Assembly (NCBI GenBank): GCA_955651735.1
Contig: CATPAM010000448.1
Coordinates: 1 to 10,662, forward strand
DNA length: 10,662 nt
From: Candidatus Acidiferrales bacterium
Lineage (GTDB): Bacteria > Acidobacteriota > Terriglobia > Acidiferrales > UBA7541
Direction: 5' to 3'
Shown: in pieces, positions 1-5,803 of the stretch
Layout of the letters: each line of letters opens with the position of its first letter
Position numbering within the stretch: position 1 is the first letter of the stretch
Made by a program: the position numbers and the translations under genes
Notes under the pieces: generated by a model
What the model was told of the DNA's origin: nothing
The model's database searches: none
The model's input: the letters and a program-made list of their open reading frames with translations, nothing else

Positions 1-35
1 CCCCTCCGCATCACATCTCTTGTGGACGTGGATCT

Positions 36-43
36 AAAGGAGG
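36..43 (+). promoter_or_regulatory. Ribosome binding site deciding the start at 52
   Basis: AAAGGAGG is an almost complete anti-16S match, 8 bases before ATG 52. It favours this ATG over the in-frame GTG at 22, which would place the site inside the coding region. Confidence 0.75.
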
Positions 44-51
44 CGAATCCC

Positions 52-378
52 ATGGAACGGCGATACCCGGAAGTGGTCGGCGTGCGCCGCACCGGCTGGG
101 CCGCTCTGGACCGCGATCCGCAGGAGGACACCGTCGAGTATGTCTGTCCCCACTGCGGCAAACGGGGACAGAAGAATGCCCGCCGCGAGCGAACGCAATA
201 TCATTTTACCGACGGCTTTTTGCAGGATTTGCAGGGCGAAGTCACCAACTGCCGCGCGTGCGGCCAATCCCTGCGCGTAGTGCCCATTGTCATGCTGCAC
301 GATCAGGACGAAACCCGTCGCTTCGAGGCCGTCTTCTCCGACGAGCTGCCAGCCGACCTGCACAAATCCGCCGCCTGA
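52..378 (+). CDS. Small zinc-ribbon protein, function unknown
   Basis: A soluble 108-residue protein with two Cys pairs, CPHC at residues 32-35 and CRAC at 67-70. This arrangement is typical of a single zinc ribbon in which four cysteines hold one structural Zn. About 31 residues lie between the pairs, including a basic stretch (KNARRER, residues 41-47). There is no signal peptide or membrane segment, so it is probably cytoplasmic. The frame is open upstream to a GTG at 22, but I place the start at ATG 52 because a near-perfect Shine-Dalgarno (AAAGGAGG) sits 8 bases before it. No neighbour lies on the same strand, so context does not suggest a partner. I do not recognise a specific family. 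Such ribbons occur in nucleic-acid-binding proteins and in small regulators, but that is inference only. Confidence 0.75.
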   Translation: MERRYPEVVGVRRTGWAALDRDPQEDTVEYVCPHCGKRGQKNARRERTQYHFTDGFLQDLQGEVTNCRACGQSLRVVPIVMLHDQDETRRFEAVFSDELPADLHKSAA

Positions 379-394
379 CGCCGCTTTTGTAGAG

Positions 395-412
395 GCTGGG
401 TTTCAACCCGGC
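395..412. repeat. Short-loop palindrome, candidate dispersed repeat or hairpin
   Basis: GCTGGGTT and AACCCGGC form an 8-bp stem (one G-U pair) around a 2-base TC loop, 16 bases after the zinc-ribbon stop. Its form, a GC-rich stem with a 1-2 base loop between genes, matches the elements at 1706-1726 and 7878-7895. No T-run follows on the plus strand, so a classical terminator is unlikely. The remaining gap to 509 holds two further weak inverted repeats (447-457, and GGAGG/CCTCC at 470-485). Confidence 0.5.
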
Positions 413-507
413 TAGCGAGTACGCGAGCGCTCCGCAAGGATTTGCAGGGCCGGGCCCATTTATACAAAAGGAGGACTCGGCCTCCGCAGCACTGTCCGGA
501 GAGGGAA

Positions 508-936
508 TTAGTCCCGGTCGCGGTCGCGGTCCCAATCGCGATCGCGGCGGTTGTAGCGCTCGCGGTCATAATCGCGATAATAGCGGTCACGGTCGACATC
601 GTAACGGTAGTAATTGCCGCGCTCGTCGCGATAGTAGCCGTCCCGGTCCCGGTAATAGCCGGGATAGCGTCTGCACGCTTCGTAGGCTTCATGACGTTCA
701 TGGCGCCAATGATCGGCCTGGCGGCTGTAGTAGCCGTGGTCCTCGATAGCTTCGCCCAGTTCATGGTCGGCATGGGCGATGCGACGCTGGCAATTATCGG
801 CCTTGGCGCTGGGTGCACCGGCAAAAAGAAAGAATCCACCGAGCGCCGCAGTAGCGAGCACGGCCTGGCCAAACAGTGCCCTGCTAGACAGCTTTTTGCC
901 AAATAGCGATGACAGCAAATGCTCACGCAAAGGCAT
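508..936 (-). CDS. Exported Cys/His-rich protein with Tyr/Arg/Asp tail (paralogue 1)
   Basis: A 142-residue protein. Residues 1-46 form a signal peptide with a long hydrophobic core ending in AKA before Asp47, so it is probably exported. Residues 49-88 form the core: Cys49 and Cys88 are exactly 39 positions apart, flanking a charged, probably helical segment with His55, 58, 67, 76, 79 and 82. Residues 91-142 are low complexity, built almost only of Tyr, Arg, Asp and Gly, and end in alternating Arg-Asp. The core aligns without gaps to the next gene upstream (27 of 40 identical). The start is the ATG at 936 because GGGAGGA lies 6 bases before it; the frame extends upstream to 1032 without support. 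The function is unknown. A disulphide-clamped helical hairpin, possibly metal-binding, is inference. Similar small exported proteins seem common in Acidobacteriota, from memory and unchecked. Confidence 0.78.
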   Translation of the reverse strand: MPLREHLLSSLFGKKLSSRALFGQAVLATAALGGFFLFAGAPSAKADNCQRRIAHADHELGEAIEDHGYYSRQADHWRHERHEAYEACRRYPGYYRDRDGYYRDERGNYYRYDVDRDRYYRDYDRERYNRRDRDWDRDRDRD

Positions 937-942
937 AGAACG

Positions 943-949
943 TCCTCCC
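943..949 (-). promoter_or_regulatory. Ribosome binding site deciding the start at 936
   Basis: Read on the minus strand, GGGAGGA stands 6 bases upstream of the ATG at 936. It places the start just before the signal peptide and rules out the 32-residue upstream extension. Confidence 0.7.
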
Positions 950-1087
950 GAGGGCGCTGCCCTGTGCTGGTTGGGGTTTGTGCGTCCTTGCAACTGAAAC
1001 CCAATCGCAGAAAAAATGTCGCGCCACGACAAGCAACGAAGCCGGAAGAAGTGAAATAGAAGTAGAAATAAAGGACGAATACAAATA

Positions 1088-1110
1088 GGCGCAGCGGGTT
1101 GCGCTGCACC
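1088..1110 (-). terminator. Probable hairpin terminator after paralogue 2
   Basis: On the minus strand GGTGCAGCG and CGCTGCGCC pair over 9 bp (one G-U) around the loop CAACC. A T-rich stretch follows (1087 down to about 1058), though it has no unbroken T-run. It lies 58 bases after the stop of the 1168-1518 gene and about 150 bases before the start of the 936 gene. It may therefore separate the two paralogues into independent transcripts. It could instead be another palindromic intergenic repeat. Confidence 0.4.
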
Positions 1111-1167
1111 TGACAGCTTCCGAGATCTACCTTCGTTCGATGGCGGATTTACCGCGGCATCTCGAAT

Positions 1168-1518
1168 TTAGCGCGACGGACGATCGCGATCGTACTTATC
1201 GTGGTCGCGGTCATCCCAATCGTGCTCGGAGCGCCAACGATGCTCGTGTTCATCCCACCAGCGATGAGCGCGGCTCCAGCAATATTCGCGCGCTTCGTGC
1301 AATTCGTGCCGAGCCTTATCGGCTTGTTTGCTTTCGCGCCCATGACGCTCGATCGCTTCATGAAGATGATGATCCGCCCTGCCGATGCGGCGTTGGCAAT
1401 CGTCGTCATCGGCGCGCAAACGCGGCGCACCGGTGAGGAGTAGGAATCCCGCCAGTGCGGCGCCGGCCAGCATTATTTTCCCGGCTGCAATAATTCTCAA
1501 GTGAAGTTTGGCTCGCAT
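1168..1518 (-). CDS. Exported Cys/His-rich protein with Arg/Asp/His tail (paralogue 2)
   Basis: A 116-residue paralogue of the neighbouring 510-936 gene. Residues 1-36 form a signal peptide (basic N-terminus, hydrophobic core at about 9-30). The core runs from Cys41 to Cys80, again 39 apart, and shares CQRRI, ADH, EAIE, HG, QAD, RHE and HEA with its sister. His50, 59, 71 and 74 are the histidines kept in both. The tail (81-116) is rich in Trp, His, Arg, Glu and Asp, with almost no Tyr beyond one residue near the end, so the tails have diverged while keeping high charge. The ATG at 1518 is preceded by GGAGGAG, about 8-10 bases upstream. The genes are in tandem, 231 bases apart, with a likely terminator between. 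The function is unknown; an exported metal- or polyanion-binding role is a guess. Confidence 0.77.
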   Translation of the reverse strand: MRAKLHLRIIAAGKIMLAGAALAGFLLLTGAPRLRADDDDCQRRIGRADHHLHEAIERHGRESKQADKARHELHEAREYCWSRAHRWWDEHEHRWRSEHDWDDRDHDKYDRDRPSR

Positions 1519-1705
1519 CCGGTTCTCTCCTCCATTTTGAGATGGGGCGTAGAGCAGGGTTGAGAAATCTTAGCAGGTGCAAGGAAAGGAGACATACTAG
1601 AAATTCCCTAATTGCGAGCGGGGAAAGCCTGTAGATGGATACCCGCTGTTTGGCCGCTCGATCCGGCGGCGCACGGTGCGTTAACTTACAGGCGGGATCG
1701 TAAGA

Positions 1706-1726
1706 GCACAGGCTTGAAGCCTGTGC
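1706..1726. repeat. Perfect short-loop palindrome, candidate dispersed repeat
   Basis: GCACAGGCTT and AAGCCTGTGC form a perfect 10-bp stem around a single G. It begins 5 bases beyond the stop codon of the LOG-family gene (1731). I recall palindromes of the type 'CACAGGCT...AGCCTGTG' as frequent in acidobacterial genomes, but this is memory and not a search result. No clear T-run follows on the minus strand. It could still act as an mRNA-end hairpin for the LOG gene. The rest of the gap (1519-1705) shows nothing else I can name. Confidence 0.6.
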
Positions 1727-1730
1727 CACG

Positions 1731-2600
1731 TTAAAGGTCGGAGTCAAGCTGCATGTGGTATTTCTCGAGACCCTCGCGGATGCGGCCGAAAGCCTCGTCC
1801 ACCGTGTCGGCGAACTGCAGCATTTTGTACTCATCTCGATTGATCATGCCCCAGCGCTCCATCGCGCGGAAGTTCAACACTTCATCCCAGTATTTTCGTC
1901 CGTAAATAATGATCAGATTGTTGCGCGGCAGCTTTCCGGTTTGCAGCAGCGTGAGAATTTCCCACAGTTCGTCCATGGTGCCGAAGCCGCCGGGGAAAAC
2001 GATGAGCGCTTTGGCGATTTGCGCGAACCAAAGTTTGCGCATGAAGAAGTAGTGGAAATTGAGGCTCAGCTCGGGACTGATGTAGGCGTTGGCGAATTGC
2101 TCGTGGGGCAGCTCGATGGATAAGCCAATGGATTTTCCGCCGGCCTCGGAGGCGCCGCGATTGGCCGCTTCCATGATGCCGGGGCCGCCGCCGGAGCAAA
2201 TCACAAAGCGGCGCGGACGCGGGCCGAGGGTAAGCGCCCAGGTGGTGATGCGGTGGGAAAGCTCGCGAGCTTCTTCGTAGTAACGCGACATTTCCAGGGC
2301 GCTTTTTGCGTCGCGGATGGCTTCGCGGTGCTTGGCGCGCTGCGCGGCAGGCAGCTTTGACGCGGGCGTTTTTTTCAGACGGGTAAGGCGACCCTGCGCG
2401 GTTTCGTGGGACTCGATGCGCGCGGAGCCGAACATCACGATGGTGTCGCCGATGCCTTCGTTCTTGAGCTGCACCAGCGGATGCAAGTATTCGGCCAAAA
2501 TGCGGATGGGCCGCGCGGCGGTGCTATCCAAGAATTTCGGATCCTGGTGCGGAGCTTTGGGTGCGTGCTGGGGCTTGAGCTTGCTGTGCCCTGGGGACAT
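1731..2600 (-). CDS. LOG / TIGR00730-family Rossmann-fold protein
   Basis: A cytoplasmic protein of 289 residues. LOG-family enzymes are phosphoribohydrolases that release the free base (including cytokinin bases) from nucleoside 5'-monophosphates; the bacterial substrate is often unknown. The family motifs are present: GGGPGIMEA at residues 137-145 and PGGFGTMDE at 203-211, the nucleotide and active-site loop with its glutamate. Arg188 lies in the 'MRK' segment where the family has its conserved Arg. Compared with the common short form of roughly 180-200 residues, it has a longer N-terminal part (1-130, with a basic region around 68-100), as in larger lysine-decarboxylase-like annotations. 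Lysine decarboxylase activity itself should not be assumed. The ATG at 2600 has GGAG about 8 bases before it and a good promoter. It is divergent from the VWFA gene. Confidence 0.88.
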   Translation of the reverse strand: MSPGHSKLKPQHAPKAPHQDPKFLDSTAARPIRILAEYLHPLVQLKNEGIGDTIVMFGSARIESHETAQGRLTRLKKTPASKLPAAQRAKHREAIRDAKSALEMSRYYEEARELSHRITTWALTLGPRPRRFVICSGGGPGIMEAANRGASEAGGKSIGLSIELPHEQFANAYISPELSLNFHYFFMRKLWFAQIAKALIVFPGGFGTMDELWEILTLLQTGKLPRNNLIIIYGRKYWDEVLNFRAMERWGMINRDEYKMLQFADTVDEAFGRIREGLEKYHMQLDSDL

Positions 2601-2627
2601 GAGATTTCTCCAAAAGAGCGAGCCTCC

Positions 2628-2656
2628 ATTCTAGGAATTGCTGGCAGAGACGGCAA
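2628..2656 (-). promoter_or_regulatory. Sigma-70-like promoter for the LOG-family gene
   Basis: On the minus strand TTGCCG (2656-2651) and TAGAAT (2633-2628) are separated by exactly 17 bases. They match the -35 box at 4 of 6 and the -10 box at 5 of 6. Transcription would start near 2621, giving a leader of about 20 bases that includes the ribosome binding site. It lies in the 109-base divergent gap shared with the gene at 2710. Confidence 0.6.
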
Positions 2657-2698
2657 CGTCTGGGGGCGGAGTTGCGTCGAATTGGATACACTGGGCAC

Positions 2699-2703
2699 GG
2701 AGG
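2699..2703 (+). promoter_or_regulatory. Ribosome binding site deciding the start at 2710
   Basis: GGAGG lies 6 bases before ATG 2710. It places the start directly before the signal peptide, against the in-frame TTG at 2638, which would add 24 residues ahead of it. Confidence 0.7.
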
Positions 2704-2709
2704 CCCGCT

Positions 2710-3858
2710 ATGAGGAAACCGCCACTGTTGGCCACGTCGCTCGCGGTTTTAGCGGGCGCATTCGTTGTTTTCACACAACGGGTTTCCGCGCAAGCGCCCA
2801 CCGGGCCGATAACGCCGCAGCCGGGCGCACCGGTTCAGCAAGCTCCTGCCCAAAGCAAAATCGTGACGCGCGTGTCGCTGGTGAATACTCCCGTGACGGT
2901 AAAGGACGCGAGCGGGCACATGGTCCATTCGCTGGACATGAAGGATTTTCAGGTCACGGACAATGGAGTCCCGCAGCAGATTACGCACTTCGACCTGGGA
3001 GGCGACCCGCTTTCCGTGGTGTTTCTCGTGGAGACGAGCTCGAGGATTGCGCCGTTGATGCCGCAGATTAACAAGGCGGGGATCGTGCTGGCGGAGACAG
3101 TGATGGGTCCGAACGGCGAAGCGGCAGTGGTGGGATTTAACGATTCGGTGGACAAGCTGCAGGACTTCACGACAAACCAGGATGCGATCGAGAAGATCTT
3201 TACGAAATTGAACTCGGTGACGAGCGGTTCGAAACTGTTTGACGCGATGGCCATAGGCGTGGAGATGCTGAGCGGGCGGCCACTGCCGACGGCGGATACG
3301 CCCGGGCGGCGGCGAATCATGCTGATCTTGTCCGAGGCTACGGACGCGGGCAGCGAGACGAAGTTGGGGGCCGTGTTGCGGCAGGCGCAGCTTTCGAACG
3401 TGACGATTTACTCCGTAGGGTTATCGACCACACTGGCGGAACTGAAAGCTCCGCCGAAAGATACGACGCCGCAGGTCACGCCACCAGGAACGTTTGGGCG
3501 CCCGCCGTTCCCGGGGTCGGTGCAGACGCCGGGTTCGGAAGGCGCACTTTACGGAAGCGGGGACTTGATGGCGGTGGCGGTGTGGGCGGTGCAGCACATC
3601 AAGAACAAAATTACGGATCACGCGCTAGAGTTGGCGGCCACGGCGACGGGCGGAGAGCACATCGCCACGTTCAAGAATCATTCCATAGAGAATGCGATTG
3701 ATGAAATTGGCGGCGAGCTGCACTCGCAGTATTCGCTGAGCTACACGCCGCGCGGGACCAGCGATACGGGCTATCACGAGATCAAAGTGAAGGTGGACAA
3801 GGAAGGATTGAAGGTGCGGGCGCGGCCGGGGTATTACCTTGCGGAGCCGGAGAGCTGA
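2710..3858 (+). CDS. Exported VWFA-related domain protein (TIGR03436-like)
   Basis: 382 residues from ATG 2710. Residues 1-27 are a signal peptide ending VSA before Gln28. A Pro/Gln-rich linker follows, then a beta-rich segment (about 55-95) with the 'V-DxxG--V--L---DF-V-DNG--Q-I' pattern typical of this acidobacterial family. A VWFA-like Rossmann domain spans about 100-240. Its metal-ion site is degenerate: where DxSxS is expected there is ETSSR (108-112), and the later loop reads SEATD (208-212). A Pro/Gly-rich insert lies at about 249-276. The end has the family signature: LHSQYSLSYTP, then V-ARPGYY (about 337-376). The family's function is unknown; it is exported and VWFA folds usually bind proteins. 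It is divergent from the LOG gene, with no partner on the same strand. Confidence 0.88.
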   Translation: MRKPPLLATSLAVLAGAFVVFTQRVSAQAPTGPITPQPGAPVQQAPAQSKIVTRVSLVNTPVTVKDASGHMVHSLDMKDFQVTDNGVPQQITHFDLGGDPLSVVFLVETSSRIAPLMPQINKAGIVLAETVMGPNGEAAVVGFNDSVDKLQDFTTNQDAIEKIFTKLNSVTSGSKLFDAMAIGVEMLSGRPLPTADTPGRRRIMLILSEATDAGSETKLGAVLRQAQLSNVTIYSVGLSTTLAELKAPPKDTTPQVTPPGTFGRPPFPGSVQTPGSEGALYGSGDLMAVAVWAVQHIKNKITDHALELAATATGGEHIATFKNHSIENAIDEIGGELHSQYSLSYTPRGTSDTGYHEIKVKVDKEGLKVRARPGYYLAEPES

Positions 3859-4529
3859 TCGTGGGGGACCATTGTTTCCGGATACCCCGTTTGATCGGCC
3901 GCAAGGTAGAGCTTTTAACTGCGATTTTCGCTTTCCTCTGATTTTCCTAAGTCATGCAAAATCAATAGGCTGCAAACGAAAAAGGATTCAATTCCCATAG
4001 CCGTTAGACCGGGTCCAGCCATTAGCCCGCATCCCCCGCAACCGCCAGCGGCCACCTTCAAACGTCACAATCGCCAAAAGTTCCGAGGCGGACCACATCT
4101 CCGCTGAGCGAACTTACCAGCCAGTCGCACCCATTCGGTTGATTAGAGCAGCGCTACCGAAAGGAGGCGTCCAAAACCTTCATGGGTTCGGATCACATGC
4201 CGTATTGCCGAGGTGCCCGGTGATCCACGGCGTCAAGTCGATGAGCGATCGTCTTCAATCGATAATTGCTTGATAAGCCAGTGCGTTCACCTGCCGGTCG
4301 AGACTCAAATCCCCTGACGGATGCAGTTGCGCCATAAAAATCACGATCATCTGTTCTTTCGAAGATGCTGGTCGATTATTTCCCGCCACCGCGCTCGGTG
4401 ATCGCATTGAAGACATCGGCGCTGCTGGCACCGCGTGCCGTCCCTGAGTAATCCGATATGAGAATATGTCAGGCGTGAAGCAGGCACGCCCAGGGGTGGC
4501 ATCGTCTTTCGCTACCGGGAGGAAAGAAC
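3859..4529. other. Gene-poor intergenic region
   Basis: A 671-base stretch without an intact gene that I can support. Base use looks less GC-biased than in the flanking genes. The only recognisable content is a probable serine-hydrolase C-terminal remnant on the minus strand (4255-4365) and the ribosome binding site of the 4530 gene (GGGAGGA, 4517-4523). I saw no tRNA, terminal inverted repeats or integrase, and no strong terminator after the stop at 3858. Confidence 0.6.
4255..4365 (-). pseudogene. Remnant of a serine hydrolase (class C beta-lactamase family) C-terminus
   Basis: Read on the minus strand, about 35 codons end at a TGA (4255-4257). They encode KEQMIVIFMAQL, then a short variable piece, then VNALAYQAIID. 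This resembles the very C-terminus of beta-lactamase-type serine hydrolases, where 'WIDPKE--I-IFM-Q' is followed by a final helix 'L-YQAI-D'. The residues just before (near 4365) no longer match, and no upstream catalytic motifs (SxxK, YxN) appear in the 94-codon frame, which reaches 4539. The nearby frames hold stop codons and unrelated sequence. It is therefore best read as a decayed fragment left by a deletion or rearrangement. The match is from memory and the fragment is short. Confidence 0.42.
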
Positions 4530-5201
4530 ATGAAACCACGCATGCTGAGAACTATCGGTATTTTTGGACTTCTTCTGTGGCTCATTTCGGCGCTTGCCTT
4601 CGGACAATCGACACTGTCCATCCCGGGCCTTCCAGGCACGCTCAATTGGCAGAACACTCCCCGCACCTGGAACATAAACGGCAAAAACGTGCTCACCATC
4701 TCCTCGAACGCGAAGGCGGATTGGTTCGTCGATCCATTTGACGGCACCGTGGCTAAGAGCGCCCCGATCCTGCTATTCACCCCAGGTTCCGATTATGTTC
4801 TCAGCGCCCGAGTGACAGTAACGTTCGCCACCAAGTGGGACGCCGGGGCGCTGATGGTGTTGGGCGACGATCACCACTGGGCCAAACTCTCCTTTGAGCT
4901 CTCGGCGGACAGCAAGCCCACACTCGTCACGGTGGTTACGCGAGGGTTTTCTGACGACTGCAATTCCATGCACCTCCCGGGAGATTCGGTTTATCTACGT
5001 ATCGCGAAGAGCGGCAACACATACGTCTTCTATTTCTCAACGGACGGACAAAGTTGGGAAATCCTTCGCACCTTTAGCCTAGATACGGAACTTCCCGTAC
5101 GCGTGGGCTTCGAGTCGCAGTCCCCCGCGGGGCCTGGCGCCGTTGCGAAGTTCTCGGTCATCACATACGATCCTCGTCGCATCGAAAACATTTACAAATA
5201 G
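4530..5201 (+). CDS. Exported DUF1349-family protein (concanavalin A-like fold)
   Basis: 223 residues. Residues 1-25 are a signal peptide (basic start, hydrophobic core 9-24). The rest matches the DUF1349 / beta-xylosidase C-terminal-like jelly-roll pattern. W103 with DAGALMVLGDD (104-114) is followed by HWAKLSFEL (116-124), the TLVTVVTRGFSDD strand-turn (131-143), then VYLRI (154-158), STDGQSWEILR (170-180) and a final VGF...SP.G.G..AKFSV (192-210). The family length is about 200 residues, so it is full length. Members bind or act near carbohydrates, but most have no proven activity. ATG 4530 has GGGAGGA 6 bases upstream. It stands alone between a gene-poor region and a convergent gene. Confidence 0.82.
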   Translation: MKPRMLRTIGIFGLLLWLISALAFGQSTLSIPGLPGTLNWQNTPRTWNINGKNVLTISSNAKADWFVDPFDGTVAKSAPILLFTPGSDYVLSARVTVTFATKWDAGALMVLGDDHHWAKLSFELSADSKPTLVTVVTRGFSDDCNSMHLPGDSVYLRIAKSGNTYVFYFSTDGQSWEILRTFSLDTELPVRVGFESQSPAGPGAVAKFSVITYDPRRIENIYK

Positions 5202-5298
5202 CAGCGATCGGAGCAGCGTCGGGCCAACTCCTGCAAGTTCTGTGAGCCGCTCGGCAAGAAGGGCCGGACGATCAGGAGCGGAGTGCGGGGATTATCGG

Positions 5299-5313
5299 GC
5301 GCTAGCCTAGCGC
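5299..5313. repeat. Small inverted repeat overlapping the VOC stop codon
   Basis: GCGCTA and TAGCGC flank the loop GCC, and the minus-strand TAG stop at 5307-5309 lies inside the structure. It sits in the 105-base convergent gap between the DUF1349 and VOC genes. No T-run follows on either strand, so a terminator role is only possible. Confidence 0.35.
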
Positions 5314-5687
5314 GAAGCGTCTCGACCCGCGGGTTGCCAAAGCTCAATGGGATTGCCCTCCGGGTCGTGCAGGCGGGCAAAGCGGCCGTTCGGGTACGGC
5401 TGCGGGTCGACGTCGACCACGATACCCGCTGTGCGTAGCTGAGCGATCATCATGTCGAGGTCGCGGACGCGAAAGTTGACCATCCACACCTGCTTGGAAT
5501 CCCCGAAGTAATCGCTCCCCTCGGGGAATGGGCTAAACACCGTCGGACCCGCCTCCTGCCGCCAGGGCAATCCCTCGTAGCTTGACGGCGTTAGCGTGAC
5601 CCCAAGGTGTTCTTCATACCAGCGAGCGAGCGCCGCTGGGTCTTTGGCGCGGAAGAACAATCCGCCAATGCCGGTCACTTTTTCCAT
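5307..5687 (-). CDS. VOC-superfamily (glyoxalase/dioxygenase-fold) protein
   Basis: 126 residues, one VOC domain made of two beta-alpha-beta-beta-beta modules. Module 1 starts at VTGIGGLFFRAKDP (4-17) followed by WYEEHLGV (23-30). Module 2 starts at VWMVNFRV (67-74) followed by an alanine/leucine helix, and ends with LHDPEGNPIELWQP (106-119). Glu115 is the usual last metal ligand. The positions that often carry histidine ligands on the first strand of each module hold Gly and Asn here, so a glyoxalase I-like metal site is not evident. Length is normal for the family. The ATG at 5687 has AGGAG about 11 bases upstream. It is divergent from the nitroreductase gene (115-base gap). The substrate cannot be assigned. 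Confidence 0.85.
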   Translation of the reverse strand: MEKVTGIGGLFFRAKDPAALARWYEEHLGVTLTPSSYEGLPWRQEAGPTVFSPFPEGSDYFGDSKQVWMVNFRVRDLDMMIAQLRTAGIVVDVDPQPYPNGRFARLHDPEGNPIELWQPAGRDASR

Positions 5688-5787
5688 GCCCGTTGCTACT
5701 CCTGGAGCCTGATGCGTTTCAACACCTGAGTGTGACCATCATGGCCTCCTCCATTCGCTCTTTTGGTGGGCGTGTGTTACGCGCAGG

Positions 5788-5803
5788 TGCTAGTCTGGCG
5801 TCG
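5788..5803 (+). promoter_or_regulatory. Candidate extended -10 element giving a leaderless GTG start
   Basis: TG-C-TAGTCT (5788-5796) resembles an extended -10 box. It ends 6 bases before the GTG at 5803, so transcription would begin at or next to the start codon. No Shine-Dalgarno is visible at a normal distance and no earlier in-frame start exists. Confidence 0.35.

Noticed and set aside
447..485. GGGCCGGGCCC and the GGAGG/CCTCC inverted repeat as a terminator for the zinc-ribbon gene or the 510-936 gene.
   Set aside because: No T-run follows either on a relevant strand; such short GC palindromes are expected by chance in GC-rich DNA.
442..906. A plus-strand open frame of 154 codons translating to a very hydrophobic Val/Ala/Ile protein that looks like a multi-pass membrane protein.
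   Set aside because: It is the antisense of the Arg/Asp/Tyr repeat tail and core of the minus-strand gene; antisense Arg-Asp codons read as Val/Ala/Ile. The minus frame has a signal peptide, a strong ribosome binding site and a conserved paralogue.
1201..1443. A plus-strand hydrophobic open frame opposite paralogue 2.
   Set aside because: The same antisense effect. The minus-strand frame has the conserved Cys-X38-Cys core and a ribosome binding site.
2672..2692. TTGCGT and TACACT as a plus-strand promoter for the VWFA-related gene.
   Set aside because: The spacing is only 9 bases, and no good -35 box exists at 16-18 bases from TACACT.
3985..4000. GGATTCAATTCC, which resembles the T-arm of a tRNA and an attachment-site core.
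   Set aside because: No acceptor stem, anticodon arm or CCA end could be found around it, and no integrase gene is present.
4182..4223. A 13-codon frame after AAAGGAGG at 4160-4167, possibly a leader peptide.
   Set aside because: The spacing to the ATG (14 bases) is too long, the peptide shows no regulatory feature, and no gene follows for about 300 bases.
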